Below are positions 47,377-57,080 of a stretch of DNA of 64,000 nt, piece after piece. This DNA comes from an uncultured Oleiphilaceae bacterium. GTDB taxonomy: Bacteria; Pseudomonadota; Gammaproteobacteria; Pseudomonadales; Oleiphilaceae. The position numbers and the translations under genes are program-made. The DNA lies in assembly GCA_913060665.1 (NCBI GenBank), contig CAJXUY010000001.1, positions 310,001 through 374,000 of the forward strand, written 5' to 3'. Within the stretch, counting starts at the first letter, position 1, and every line of letters begins with the position of its first letter. The notes under the pieces were generated by a model, which saw only the letters and a program-made list of their open reading frames with translations, was not told the DNA's origin and ran no database searches.

Positions 47377-48024
47377 TCAGGGGATTAAAAACTGTTTCAA
47401 CTCGGAAAATTTATCAATCACACCGAGAGGTCCATACCTCTCCAATCTGGCACTAGGTTGAGCACCAAAGGAAACTCCAACCCGATCAACCCCTGCCCTT
47501 TGTGCCATATCCATATCAAAATCTGTATCACCGACCATCAATATTTCGTGTGCAGACACATCAAGGGCAGCCATAATTTGATGCAACATAAGAGGGTGAG
47601 GTTTGGACTTAGCCTCATCAGCGCATCTCTCAATCGAAAAATAGTGTTTTAATCCGGTTGAATGAAGAGCAACATTAAGACCTCGCCGGCTTTTCCCTGT
47701 AGCGACCGCCAGCCTTACCCCGCTACAAGACAACTCACTTAACAGTCTATCCACTCCAGGAAAAAGATGTTTAACCCCCACCTCAGTTGAAAAAAACGCT
47801 TCACTATAGTATGACCTGAACACTATTATTTCCGCATCTGTAATAGCGGAATAAAGTGTCCGAATAGCTTCCTCCATACCTAATCCGATAATGTTACGAA
47901 CACACTCGTCAGAAAGCACCTCCAAAGACATCTGCCCTGCAGCGTACTTCATACTTTTAATAATGTGATCGATAGAGTTAACCAGTGTCCCGTCCCAGTC
48001 AAACACTACCACCTTATACTTCAT
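47377..48024 (-). CDS. HAD family hydrolase, phosphoglycolate phosphatase-like
   Basis: The 215-residue protein has HAD motif I VFDWDGTLVNS (nucleophile Asp9 in DWDGT), motif II VATGKSRRG and motif III/IV MVGDTDFDMDMA. A helical cap lies between motifs I and II. This fits the Gph-like subgroup (type I cap). The substrate is unknown. The ATG overlaps the rluC stop by 4 bp (ATGA), so the two are translationally coupled. The rluC-HAD-sppA arrangement recurs in gammaproteobacteria. Confidence 0.9.
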   Translation of the reverse strand: MKYKVVVFDWDGTLVNSIDHIIKSMKYAAGQMSLEVLSDECVRNIIGLGMEEAIRTLYSAITDAEIIVFRSYYSEAFFSTEVGVKHLFPGVDRLLSELSCSGVRLAVATGKSRRGLNVALHSTGLKHYFSIERCADEAKSKPHPLMLHQIMAALDVSAHEILMVGDTDFDMDMAQRAGVDRVGVSFGAQPSARLERYGPLGVIDKFSELKQFLIP

Positions 48025-49043
48025 TGCCCAGCACCATTAAGGCTATCTATCACCTTGCCAAAGCTTGCTTCATAAGGGGCTTTAAACACAGTGACCTTTC
48101 GCTCTGAGGGCAATTTAACACTTAACTCTGCAGCATGAAGCATCAAACGTCTAGATCCTAAACGTTTCATACCCTTATTGAGCTCATCCACTCCATACTT
48201 TTCATCACCCAATATAGGGTAACCCGCAAACGCTGCGTGAACACGAATTTGGTGGGTTCGTCCGGTAATTGGGCTTGCCTCGACCAACGTATAACCCTTA
48301 AAACGATCTATTAGCCTAAATCTGGTCAACGATGGCTTGCCCTCTTTGGTTACTGTTACAACCCGCTCACCTGACTTCAACTCATTCTTTTGCAGAGGCG
48401 CGTTAACCTCGCGCACATGGTTAGGCCATTTGCCGACGACAACGGTATGGTAGATTTTCTTCATCCCGTCCTCCCTTAAACATTGATGAAGGTATTTCAA
48501 CATGGGCCGTTTTTTTGCTATCAATAGGCACCCAGAAGTGTCACGATCCAAGCGATGAACAAGCTCCAGAAACTTCTCATCTGGCCTCATTGCTCGAAAT
48601 GCCTCAATAACGCCTAAATTGATCCCGCTTCCTCCATGCACCGCCAACCCAGACGGTTTGTTAATCACTAGTAGTTCATGATTCTCAAATACAATTGAGC
48701 CCTGCAATAATGCAACAACCTTGTCACTAGGCTTTACTGGAGCGCTCTCTTCGCGAACAGTAACAGGGGGAACCCTGACAACATCACCTATTACAAGCTT
48801 ATACTCAGGTTTAACCCGCCCCTTATTAACACGAACTTCGCCTTTTCTGATTATCCTGTAAATTTTACTCTTAGGCACACCTTTTAGGGTCAGTAACAGA
48901 AAGTTATCTATCCGCTGTGATTCATTATTCTCTGTCACTGTCACAAACCTGACTTTAGAACCACTCGATGCTTTAGGCTGGTTTGACTCATTTGCTTTTT
49001 CTGACGTTTCGCAAGCATCAGAAGCTATAGCTTTATCAATCAT
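48021..49043 (-). CDS. rluC: 23S rRNA pseudouridine(955/2504/2580) synthase RluC
   Basis: The 340-residue enzyme has an S4 RNA-binding domain (QRIDNFLLLTLKGVPKSKIYRIIRKGEVRVNKGRVKPEYKL, about residues 41-81) followed by the RluA-type catalytic domain with the nucleophile Asp in LVHRLDRDTSGCLL (about residue 165). The RluC match in the S4 region is close. The N-terminus has about 20 more residues than E. coli RluC, a polar extension, and the start at 49043 has no clear ribosome-binding site. It is divergent from rne, as in E. coli and Pseudomonas. Confidence 0.95.
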   Translation of the reverse strand: MIDKAIASDACETSEKANESNQPKASSGSKVRFVTVTENNESQRIDNFLLLTLKGVPKSKIYRIIRKGEVRVNKGRVKPEYKLVIGDVVRVPPVTVREESAPVKPSDKVVALLQGSIVFENHELLVINKPSGLAVHGGSGINLGVIEAFRAMRPDEKFLELVHRLDRDTSGCLLIAKKRPMLKYLHQCLREDGMKKIYHTVVVGKWPNHVREVNAPLQKNELKSGERVVTVTKEGKPSLTRFRLIDRFKGYTLVEASPITGRTHQIRVHAAFAGYPILGDEKYGVDELNKGMKRLGSRRLMLHAAELSVKLPSERKVTVFKAPYEASFGKVIDSLNGAGQ

Positions 49044-50092
49044 ATTTAGAGGACTTAGTTTAAGAATTAAGAGAAGTAAATAAACACTAACTATACATCA
49101 CAGAGCCAAAGGGACGCCCAATTTATCAACATATAGGTAATTAATATGCCTCAGTGGGTTTGATGCTGTATAGAAATACTGTTATATTCTGTAAGTGCTC
49201 GAAAAAACGCCCATTCTAACAGATTGAGTCGGTTATTTCAGACGAAATATAATTGGTTATTTCCAAAGAGCAGATTAAACCCCATTTAGATTTATTAATT
49301 GGATAGTGTTTCTCAGACGCTAGAAGGCAATAATTCAAAACCCTTCTAGAATAAAGGGTACACTTTGGCGGACAAGCGTTCCTGAACATAATTGTGGCAG
49401 GCAACAGTTTGGTCCGTATTACCAAACTCCCAACTATATGGGAGCCTCAGTAATGAGCGTCACCACACTCAATTCTATGCTTTAGAATACTCTTTTAGCA
49501 TTGAGTGATGACATTTAAACTGAAACAAAAACACCGGACGTCTTTAAAAATGCTTCTAGTAAAGAGGCATAAAAACAAAAGACTTTAATTGATCCGCACT
49601 GAAGCTATATGCGGGATAGAGAACAGTTTTCGAATTTGTAGTGTAGTCAGTCGGCAGCCCAAAGATGTTTTACGCTAAGTATAAACCGTGGGATGTAAGA
49701 CCAAACTTACCGCACATATAACAGCAAGTAGATGATTGAGTCAGGAAGATAACAACGAATAAGCCAGCATAATGAAGGTACACCCTCATTATTTGTAAGT
49801 CAGCAGAACACTGAAAGATAGAAGGTGCTATGCAAACGCCGAAAGGTAGACAGAAAGGCCCATTCGACAATAGTTATCCTCCCGATCCAAAGCTGATCAT
49901 GCATCAGTCAAGAAGTTGATATTTTTACCATCAACTCACCAAAACGCTGGTAATAGACCACGCTATTTGGTTTTTTTGAAAAGTATATAAGACATATATT
50001 TTTCCCGATAGTTATATAATTATCAATCATCGTTCGAATACATACCTCCTCCCTCTATTCGCTTCAGTGCTAAACTGGAAAACAATCCTTAC
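49044..50092 (+). other. Long non-coding stretch between rluC and rne, mostly rne leader
   Basis: This 1,049-bp gap has no supported gene; the short open frames inside lack any family resemblance and ribosome-binding sites. It holds a good plus-strand promoter at 49160-49188, so most of it would be a 5' leader of about 895 nt for rne. A structured part lies at 49459-49512: an outer imperfect stem (49459-49473 with 49500-49512) encloses a perfect 6-bp hairpin ATTCTA/TAGAAT (49472-49477, 49483-49488). Other A/U-rich single-stranded segments could be RNase E cleavage sites. Leader-based autoregulation of rne is known in other gammaproteobacteria. Confidence 0.6.
49160..49188 (+). promoter_or_regulatory. 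Candidate distal rne promoter
   Basis: TTGATG (49160-49165) and TATATT (49183-49188) are 17 bp apart. Transcription would start near 49195, about 898 nt before the rne ATG. Other, nearer promoters cannot be excluded. Confidence 0.6.
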
Positions 50093-52891
50093 ATGAAGAG
50101 AATGCTAATTAACGCGACTCAGGCAGAAGAGTTACGCGTTGCGCTTGTAGATGGCCAAAAACTTTATGACCTTGACATAGAATCAAGCACCCGTGAGCAA
50201 AAAAAAGCAAACGTCTATAAGGGCAGAATCACTCGGGTAGAACCCAGCCTTGAAGCCGCTTTTGTAGACTTCGGAGCAGAGCGTCACGGTTTCCTCCCCC
50301 TTAAAGAAATATCTAAAGAGTACTTTAAAAAATCACATTCACGAGGCGAAGGCCGAATCAACATCAAAGATGTTATTACTGAAGGTCAGGAAATAATAGT
50401 CCAGGTTGATAAAGAAGAACGCGGTAACAAAGGCGCTGCACTAACTACATTTGTAAGTCTTGCGGGTCGCTATTTAGTTTTAATGCCAAACAACCCAAGA
50501 GCGGGCGGAATCTCACGTAGAATAGAAGGCGAGGACCGTAACCAGCTCAGAGAAGCAATCGCTGGACTTGAAATACCTAAGCAAATGGGCGCTATTGTCC
50601 GAACAGCAGGTGTAGGAAGAAACACCGAAGAACTACAGTGGGATCTCGACTACCTGCATCAGTTCTGGGAATCTATCACTCATGCAGCTGAAAGCCGTAA
50701 AGCACCATTCCTGATCTACCAGGAAAGCAACGTCATTATCCGCGCCATTCGTGACTATCTACGTCAGGATATCGGCGAAGTACTCGTTGACTCTCCCGAA
50801 GTCTACGAAGATGTCGTAAATTTCGTACAGTCTGTTATGCCAGCTTATGAAAACAAGATTAAGCTATATGAAGACGACATCCCGCTATTTAGCCGATACC
50901 AGATAGAAGCTCAAATTGAGACCGCTTTTCAGAGAGAAGTAAAACTTCCTTCAGGTGGCTCAATTGTCATTGACCCAACGGAGGCACTAGTTTCAATCGA
51001 TATCAACTCCGCCAGAGCGACTAAGGGCAGTGATATTGAAGAAACTGCGTTAAATACGAACCTAGAGGCGGCAGATGAAATTGCAAGGCAACTCCGTCTA
51101 CGCGATATGGGTGGGTTGATTGTAATCGACTATATCGATATGACCCCCGTCAGGAATCAACGAGACGTAGAATCTCGAATGAGACAGGCTCTTGAACTGG
51201 ATCGCGCACGCGTACAGGTGGGTAAAATTTCAAGATTCGGACTATTAGAGATGTCTCGCCAAAGATTAAGACCTTCGTTAGGCGAAACACGAAATGAAGT
51301 ATGCCCACGATGCAGCGGGCAAGGCTCTATTAGAAGCATAGATTCAATGGCCTTATCGATCATGCGATTAATGTATGAAGAGTCGTCTAAGGAGAAGACC
51401 AGCGAAGTAAGGGCGTTACTCCCAATTTCTGTTGCGACCTTCCTATTGAACGAGAAGCGCGCCCAGATTGCTGAAATTGAAAAAAACCAAGGCGTGACAA
51501 TTGTTATTGTCCCAACAGAAACAATGGAAACTCCTCATTACGAAGTATTGAGAATGAGGGATGACGAGTCAGTCGATGACACAGTAAGCTACGAACTAAA
51601 GTCAGAAGTAGCAGAACAGCAAGCAACGACTGCACCCACCGTCAAGCAAGTAGTTCGGGAAGAAGCAGCAGTAAAAACGCTTAAGCCTAGCGCACCTTCT
51701 CCTGCACCTACACCAGAAGAAATAGGCTTACTCAAAAAACTTTCTTTGAAAGTTGCTGCTTTATTCGGCGGCAACGCTGAAGAAGAAGAGAAGAAAGTGG
51801 AGACCAAGCCTAATACTAGAGCTCGTCAAAACACGCCTAGAAACACACAGCATAATCGACCTGAACGTGGAGAAAAGCCATCAAATCGTGGACGTCAAAA
51901 GCAAACACGAAATGAAGCTCCAGCGAAAAGCAAACGAAACGCGCAACAAGAGACGGCTTCTCAGTCTAAAAGCACCAACGCGTCTAGCGCTTCATCAGAT
52001 GAGAACCGCAGGCCAAGACGTAACCGAAACGCTTCATCCCGAAATCGCGATACAGCCAACCGTAACGAAGGCAGGCAAAATACCCAGCGTTCGCCGCGCC
52101 CAAGGAAAGGCAACGAAAGCAGACCTGATGAACGCAGTAACTCAAACAGTCCAGTTGAATCAACTGAAACTCATCGCACTGCAGTATCGACTCCTCCTGC
52201 CCCCGTTAAAATGCAAGAGACATCGATAAAAGCGCAACCGTCAGTACCTGCAGAAACAACCGCAGCAACGCAGACGAGTCAGCCAGGGCAGGACAAAAAA
52301 GCAAACCAAGAAAAGCCAGCAGATAGAAAACGAACACCAAGACGTTCATCTGCAGCAAATCGAAAGCCTGCAGCAACCAATGCAGCACAACCATCGTCAA
52401 GCGCTGACGCTAAGTCAACAGATGTGGAAGCTACCACTAAAGAGACAAAGGCGATTAACACCCCTGCTTCTAACGTGCCAAAAGCATCTGAAGATAAGCA
52501 AGCTGTTTCACCAAAGCCTGCAAGCGTAGACGTAAAAAATGATGCGGTTGCACCTATAGCTGAACCGGCAACAGCTAAGACTACAGAAAAGACATTAGAT
52601 GCGCCCAAAAAGGAAGCAACTAAATCTACCGTAGAATCCAAGCCCACTGCAGACGCTAAGCCGACCATAGAAAGTAAACCAGTCGTAGAAGCCAAAAGCG
52701 AACAAAAAGTAAATGAAGCGGAAGCCAGCAGCAAGCCAGCCCAGGCTCGTCGTCAACGCGGCTCAAGAGCGGCAAACGATCCTCGTTTACGAAGGAAGCA
52801 GGAGCTAGCCAACGCATCATCTGATGCAGCGACTAACTCAAGCTCAAACTCAACAACTGAAAGCACAGACTCCAAATCAGCAGAGTCTTAG
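50093..52891 (+). CDS. rne: Ribonuclease E
   Basis: This 932-residue endonuclease starts mRNA decay and processes rRNA/tRNA precursors. The S1 domain lies at about residues 35-125. Catalytic metal ligands Asp303 ([11 protein letters not shown]) and Asp346 (IVIDYIDM) and the zinc-link cysteines Cys404/Cys407 (CPRCSGQG) sit at the same numbers as in E. coli. From about residue 520 the protein is disordered: first an Arg/Asn/Gln-rich basic region (about 590-690), then a Lys/Ala/Glu-rich tail of repeated PTxxxKPxxE-like units, and a basic end ([20 protein letters not shown]). This tail is the likely degradosome scaffold and RNA-binding part, but partner sites are not recognisable. It has a long leader. 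Confidence 0.97.
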   Translation: MKRMLINATQAEELRVALVDGQKLYDLDIESSTREQKKANVYKGRITRVEPSLEAAFVDFGAERHGFLPLKEISKEYFKKSHSRGEGRINIKDVITEGQEIIVQVDKEERGNKGAALTTFVSLAGRYLVLMPNNPRAGGISRRIEGEDRNQLREAIAGLEIPKQMGAIVRTAGVGRNTEELQWDLDYLHQFWESITHAAESRKAPFLIYQESNVIIRAIRDYLRQDIGEVLVDSPEVYEDVVNFVQSVMPAYENKIKLYEDDIPLFSRYQIEAQIETAFQREVKLPSGGSIVIDPTEALVSIDINSARATKGSDIEETALNTNLEAADEIARQLRLRDMGGLIVIDYIDMTPVRNQRDVESRMRQALELDRARVQVGKISRFGLLEMSRQRLRPSLGETRNEVCPRCSGQGSIRSIDSMALSIMRLMYEESSKEKTSEVRALLPISVATFLLNEKRAQIAEIEKNQGVTIVIVPTETMETPHYEVLRMRDDESVDDTVSYELKSEVAEQQATTAPTVKQVVREEAAVKTLKPSAPSPAPTPEEIGLLKKLSLKVAALFGGNAEEEEKKVETKPNTRARQNTPRNTQHNRPERGEKPSNRGRQKQTRNEAPAKSKRNAQQETASQSKSTNASSASSDENRRPRRNRNASSRNRDTANRNEGRQNTQRSPRPRKGNESRPDERSNSNSPVESTETHRTAVSTPPAPVKMQETSIKAQPSVPAETTAATQTSQPGQDKKANQEKPADRKRTPRRSSAANRKPAATNAAQPSSSADAKSTDVEATTKETKAINTPASNVPKASEDKQAVSPKPASVDVKNDAVAPIAEPATAKTTEKTLDAPKKEATKSTVESKPTADAKPTIESKPVVEAKSEQKVNEAEASSKPAQARRQRGSRAANDPRLRRKQELANASSDAATNSSSNSTTESTDSKSAES

Positions 52892-52901
52892 ATAGCCAGC
52901 C

Positions 52902-52941
52902 GCCGGCCAGCGCAGCAATAGCTGCCTAGCCGGCAAGCTTT
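52902..52941 (+). terminator. Terminator after rne
   Basis: GCCGGC (52902-52907) pairs with GCCGGC (52929-52934), and inside it GCAGC pairs with GCTGC around an AATA loop, with a single bulged base. TTTTA follows after AAGC. It begins 11 bp after the rne stop. Confidence 0.8.
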
Positions 52942-52982
52942 TACGACCCCACCCAACCTAAGTTAATATTCAGGACCCACAA

Positions 52983-53552
52983 ATGAGCGAATCATTTCAA
53001 TCTTCAGTCTCAGAACATGACATCAATACTCTTGAGGATATATTGTTTGAAGATGAGTTTGCTGAAGACGCACTAGATTTTTTTGGCGTACACGGCCTAG
53101 TTTGCGCGTTTGTTGTAGGACCAATCAAGATTACCGACAATGCTATCACCGCTTTGGTATTTACCGATCACACCGATATAAGTCCAGCAAAAATTGCTGA
53201 AGCCGAAACTATCATTTCCAAATTAAGGAATAGCATTTCTGCAGAGTTATCTGCAGGAAGAACACTTGACTTGCCGATATACGATGCCGAAGAAGAGTAT
53301 TATGAAGAAGCGCTTACCAATTGGTGTGCTGGGTTTGTAGAAGGATTTTTGGATCACGAAGATGAATGGTTTAGCCGAAGCCAAGAGCTGGTCGCTGAAC
53401 TATTATTACCTATAATGTCGTTATCCCAATTATTTAATGATGAAGATTTTTCTGAAATAAACAATAATGAAAAGATTATGGACCAATTTGAAGAGCAGCT
53501 TCCTGAATTAATGACAGACCTGTTCCTATTTTTTCACTCGGAAAACAAGTAA
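52983..53552 (+). CDS. UPF0149 / YgfB-YecA family protein
   Basis: This 189-residue acidic protein has the family segments LEDILFEDEFAEDALDFFGVHGLVCAFVVGP (about residues 17-47) and LTNWCAGFVEGFLD (about 110-123). YgfB/YecA-family proteins are all-helical and lack a settled function; some members have SEC-C zinc motifs at the C-terminus, but this one does not. It follows rne after a terminator and is convergent with the response regulator gene. An FFHSENK tail ends it. Confidence is high for the family and low for any role. Confidence 0.8.
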   Translation: MSESFQSSVSEHDINTLEDILFEDEFAEDALDFFGVHGLVCAFVVGPIKITDNAITALVFTDHTDISPAKIAEAETIISKLRNSISAELSAGRTLDLPIYDAEEEYYEEALTNWCAGFVEGFLDHEDEWFSRSQELVAELLLPIMSLSQLFNDEDFSEINNNEKIMDQFEEQLPELMTDLFLFFHSENK

Positions 53553-53570
53553 TCAAACACCTTATATTAT

Positions 53571-53601
53571 GGCGACTGATAAGATCAGCTAAACAGTCGC
53601 C
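53571..53601. terminator. Inverted repeat at the convergent UPF0149/response-regulator ends
   Basis: GGCGACTG (53571-53578) and CAGTCGCC (53594-53601) form a perfect 8-bp stem. The right arm overlaps the last codons of the minus-strand response regulator gene. No long T-run follows on either strand, so termination is only possible. Confidence 0.4.
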
Positions 53602-55265
53602 AACTCATATAGAACAACGATCGTTGAGCCACCATTGAGAAATTTAATATCTTTAGCAAGCGATGTAATTAACGTTAAGCCTCGACCATAGGACAATTCT
53701 TCAGTATTTCCCCCTAAACGAGATACGACTGTATCGACGTCAAACCCATTACCAGTATCCGAGACTTCTATTGTAAGCATGTTGATATCGACGTCAGGGT
53801 CATACTGAATCCTTAGGGAAATAGTCTCACCTGCCAAAGTCTTAACTCTTTCATCTCGTAACTTGTAGTATTCAATAAACCCACCCTCAGTATCCTTCAA
53901 TTTAGAATCCAAACCTAACAAACCATGCTCCAAAGAATTTGAATACATTTCAGAAACAATAGAACGAATGGTGTCACTATGGACATTGAACCTATCTGTT
54001 TTAGGTATCATCATCATTAGTTTAGAAACAGGATCTAATAGACTCATTAACTCTTTAGAATTTAATTTTGTTGAGATACACCATGGTAGCGGCGTTTCAG
54101 CGCACTCTACTCTACTCTCACAACTCTCAGTGGGCATAGATTTGATTTGCACTACACTAATATCATCTTCTTGCTCTGTCCCGTCTTTAAAGTGGTGAAA
54201 CCCATCAACCAATTCACCCAAGGGGTTAACACCGTTTTGAGCCAGTAAAGCCTGAAGCCTACCTTCGCCAAACATCTCTCCGTTTTTATTGATGCCCTCT
54301 GTTATCCCATCTGTATAACAAATGATGGAGTCTCCCTCAGCTAATTTAATAAACTCTAACTCATCTTCAAACTCATCTTCATCCAGAATACCAAGAGGCA
54401 TATGTTGAGAGGTTATCGTTCCTTTTAACCCAACTCCTTTGGATACAACAACGCCATCAGGAAGCCCGCCCATCCATAGCTTTGCCATATCGCCCGCTTG
54501 GTTTAGCTCCACCAACGTGGCAGCACAAAACATATGGTCTGGTAGGAACTTATACAATGAGAGGTTTAATGTTCTCGCAATCTCCGTTAGCGATAACTCT
54601 TTAGCTGTCATTGCGTAGAATGCTTGTGAGACTGGGATAGCGCCAATAGAGGCCGCTAAACCATGACCTGTAAAGTCACCCAAAAATAGATAAAGACCGC
54701 CACCAGGCTTGGGGGCGGCTAGCAATAAATCACCATTAAACAACGACGCAGGTGAGATAAAGTGGCTAATGCAAGGAGAGTCCAAAACACTATCCTTCAT
54801 TGCATTGGTCAACACATGCTCCCCCATCGCATGCTCTTGCTGCAATCGACTGTGAAGGTATTCTAGCTCACTATTCTTATTTCGAATTTGCTCATTTAGC
54901 TCTCGCGTACGTCCATGAGCCTTCATTTTTGCGTGCAAAACAATTTGGTCTACGGGCTTAGATAAAAAATCATCACCTCCACTTTCCAAACACTTTATTA
55001 ACGTTGATTCATCTGTCAAACCTGTTAGAAAGATAACTGGGATATACTGACTACCAAGAAACGCCTTTATCTCCCTTGTTGCCTCATACCCATCCATAAC
55101 GGGCATAACAACATCCATTAATATCAAATCAGGTGTACAGACCTTAACTTTATCAATAGCTTCTCGACCGTTTTGCGCGACTTCATACTCATGCCCTAAG
55201 TCATCTAATATCCAAGCAAGAATTTCACGATTAGTTCTTTGGTCATCAACAATCAGGACATTCAT
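53589..55265 (-). CDS. Response regulator with PP2C phosphatase and anti-sigma-type kinase domains (HsbR-like)
   Basis: The 558-residue protein has three parts. The receiver domain (1-120) has acidic pocket D7/D8, phosphoacceptor Asp51 in LILMDVVMP and Lys103 in FLSKPVD. The SpoIIE/PP2C-type phosphatase (about 165-375) has GDFTGHGLAASIGA and CYTDGITEG. The C-terminal HATPase/RsbW-like domain (about 400-555) has VSEMYSNSLEHGLLG (N-box) and VSDTGNGFDVD (G1). This matches Pseudomonas HsbR, which switches between phosphatase and kinase acting on the STAS protein HsbA. The STAS gene lies 17 bp upstream in the same operon. The absence of a separate anti-sigma gene agrees with the fused HATPase domain. 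Confidence 0.92.
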   Translation of the reverse strand: MNVLIVDDQRTNREILAWILDDLGHEYEVAQNGREAIDKVKVCTPDLILMDVVMPVMDGYEATREIKAFLGSQYIPVIFLTGLTDESTLIKCLESGGDDFLSKPVDQIVLHAKMKAHGRTRELNEQIRNKNSELEYLHSRLQQEHAMGEHVLTNAMKDSVLDSPCISHFISPASLFNGDLLLAAPKPGGGLYLFLGDFTGHGLAASIGAIPVSQAFYAMTAKELSLTEIARTLNLSLYKFLPDHMFCAATLVELNQAGDMAKLWMGGLPDGVVVSKGVGLKGTITSQHMPLGILDEDEFEDELEFIKLAEGDSIICYTDGITEGINKNGEMFGEGRLQALLAQNGVNPLGELVDGFHHFKDGTEQEDDISVVQIKSMPTESCESRVECAETPLPWCISTKLNSKELMSLLDPVSKLMMMIPKTDRFNVHSDTIRSIVSEMYSNSLEHGLLGLDSKLKDTEGGFIEYYKLRDERVKTLAGETISLRIQYDPDVDINMLTIEVSDTGNGFDVDTVVSRLGGNTEELSYGRGLTLITSLAKDIKFLNGGSTIVVLYELATV

Positions 55266-55282
55266 AATCAGAGCCCTAAGAC

Positions 55283-55582
55283 TTAGCTAAAATCAAATTT
55301 TTTATCGAACCGCGAGATCACAAATATTTTCTTAATGTTGGGTTTGCAGTTTACTATTGTAATCGCAATACCCTCACCTACTGTTTTCTTCATATTTAAT
55401 AGCATTCCCAACGCAGAGCTATCGATATGATCGACTTTAGCCATATCGATAGTATATTTTCCATACTGTTTATCACCAGAATAGCTGGCCCGAAAATCTT
55501 GAACACAACTAAAGTCAAACGTGCCTATTACAGACACAGTTAGCTCTCTATTATCTGAAGATACTTTGGTTGATACACTCAT
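55283..55582 (-). CDS. STAS domain anti-sigma factor antagonist (HsbA-like)
   Basis: This 99-residue protein is a single STAS domain. The phosphorylatable serine lies in DHIDSSALGMLLNMK (Ser55/Ser56; by SpoIIAA comparison Ser56). The adjacent response regulator carries both a PP2C phosphatase and a kinase-type HATPase domain that could act on it. In P. aeruginosa HsbA binds FlgM or a diguanylate cyclase depending on phosphorylation, so it links motility and biofilm; this is family knowledge. It is 77 bp after the MCP gene and 17 bp before the regulator. Confidence 0.92.
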   Translation of the reverse strand: MSVSTKVSSDNRELTVSVIGTFDFSCVQDFRASYSGDKQYGKYTIDMAKVDHIDSSALGMLLNMKKTVGEGIAITIVNCKPNIKKIFVISRFDKKFDFS

Positions 55583-55659
55583 TTATATTGCCACTCCGAT
55601 TTCCTAAACATTAAGGTACGACAGATTATTTATAAGACTATTAAACAAATAAAGTAGCA

Positions 55660-56811
55660 CTAAAATAGTGACACATCTCCTTCTTCTACATTCGTCTGAG
55701 AAACGGTTTTAGTCACCTGCTCTAATTTACGCCAAGCACGCACTTCTGCCAACAAGCCTTCTATAGAAGAGGCGCTTGTGCCACTAGGAGTGCTACCTGA
55801 CTGAACCATTTCGCTCCACTTAGCAGAGTGCACCGCAACCTGCTGCGTAAGCTGCTCCACAATGTCGCCAAACTGAAGAGACATTATCGCTCGACTCACA
55901 TCATCGTTGATATCACGCGTCACACCAGAAAGTTGTTCTACTGAACCCTCAATAAAATGGTTAACTTCTTCTAGCTCTTTCAGCATATCATCCACATGCC
56001 CTTTGGCATTAATCGCGATATTCATGTCGAGTGATGCCATTTCACCTACCACCCCTTTAACGCCATCAATGGCATTTTTTGCATTCTCTGCTTTTTCTCT
56101 AATCTGATCGTTCAACTGGTTTGAGTTATGAGAAAGAGTCCTGACTTCATCTGCCACGACCGCAAAACCGCGTCCAGCTTCACCAGCTCTTGCAGCCTCT
56201 ATAGCAGCATTTAGCGCAAGCAAATTGGTTTGGTCGGCTATTGTTCTAATCTGACCTAATAGCAAAAACATTTGGTCAAAGTGCGTTACCATGTCACCGA
56301 TTTGATGCACGGCATCGATACTCTTTTCACTCACACTAATCAAAAGGTCTACATATTGACCAATGATACCGTCAAGTTCTTGAGCGAATGCCTTAACAGT
56401 AAGAGAACTACTAGAGTCGGAAGACTCTTCACCCTGAATTCGCGACACAATATTGATTAATAGATTACGTTGATGCGTTGATTTCTCGGATAGCCCACTA
56501 AAGCTTAATCCCAGTTTTTCAACACTATCACCAACGACAGAGCCTATCTGACGTGCCGCCTGCTCTCTTTGGGATGCATCATCAAGCATAAAACTCCGCA
56601 ACTCAGAATCAAGCATGTCAACACCTTCACTCCCATTATCAACATCAACCTCACGGCCATTTTGCTGCTTATAGCAAACGATCCACCAGGCAATAGTGGC
56701 ACATAGAATACTTATGGCGACCCAAATACCCGACACTTGAAGTAAACTGAGTACAAGTGAAATTAACGAGAAAATCAGTGGAATATAGACTTTTTTACTA
56801 TCAACCGGCAT
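55660..56811 (-). CDS. Methyl-accepting chemotaxis-type protein without a periplasmic sensor domain
   Basis: The 383-residue protein has two nearly contiguous N-terminal membrane helices (about residues 8-28 and 29-48), so almost no periplasmic loop. The rest is a cytosolic coiled coil with the MCP hairpin tip [32 protein letters not shown] (about 192-223). Near the end, [11 protein letters not shown] has Asp316 and Gln320, a D-x3-Q pattern like the CheZ phosphatase motif. The signal sensed is unknown; detection would be within the membrane or cytosol. It heads the operon with the STAS and HsbR-like genes, which suggests it feeds a partner-switching pathway and not, or not only, flagellar rotation. 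Confidence 0.88.
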   Translation of the reverse strand: MPVDSKKVYIPLIFSLISLVLSLLQVSGIWVAISILCATIAWWIVCYKQQNGREVDVDNGSEGVDMLDSELRSFMLDDASQREQAARQIGSVVGDSVEKLGLSFSGLSEKSTHQRNLLINIVSRIQGEESSDSSSSLTVKAFAQELDGIIGQYVDLLISVSEKSIDAVHQIGDMVTHFDQMFLLLGQIRTIADQTNLLALNAAIEAARAGEAGRGFAVVADEVRTLSHNSNQLNDQIREKAENAKNAIDGVKGVVGEMASLDMNIAINAKGHVDDMLKELEEVNHFIEGSVEQLSGVTRDINDDVSRAIMSLQFGDIVEQLTQQVAVHSAKWSEMVQSGSTPSGTSASSIEGLLAEVRAWRKLEQVTKTVSQTNVEEGDVSLF

Positions 56812-57080
56812 GCTTTATTACAACCTTGAAGCCATGTAGGTATTTACGTCTCATATAACACCGACAAAGCGACTATTTTTTAATCAAATGAAGAACCCAT
56901 AAGTACTTAAATTGTGAAGGAGCTGAACACACAAAACCAGTACGGCGCTCGACCACAAACAACGCTAAATTACTTATCGTTTCTGAAATAGTTCTGATGT
57001 ATTTAAGTTTAGACAGGGTAGCTAAATTATCCAGCAATACACTTGTGAATTAAATGAATATTGAAGAATCGGAAATTAAA

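Noticed and set aside
49216-49425. Small frames in the rne leader as possible genes
   Set aside because: No ribosome-binding site or recognisable family, and the region is better explained as an untranslated leader.
51753-52229. 158-residue plus-strand frame within rne in another frame
   Set aside because: Overlaps the basic low-complexity region of rne out of frame; the Lys/Arg-rich product is an artefact of composition.
52279-52734. Hydrophobic-looking minus-strand frame opposite the rne tail
   Set aside because: It arises from the reversed Ala/Lys/Pro-rich repeats of the RNase E tail; apparent membrane character is a composition effect.
51780-52890. Repeat-like blocks in the rne tail as a possible tandem repeat element
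   Set aside because: The units vary in sequence and length and lie in frame in the coding sequence, so they are ordinary low-complexity protein sequence and not a DNA repeat.
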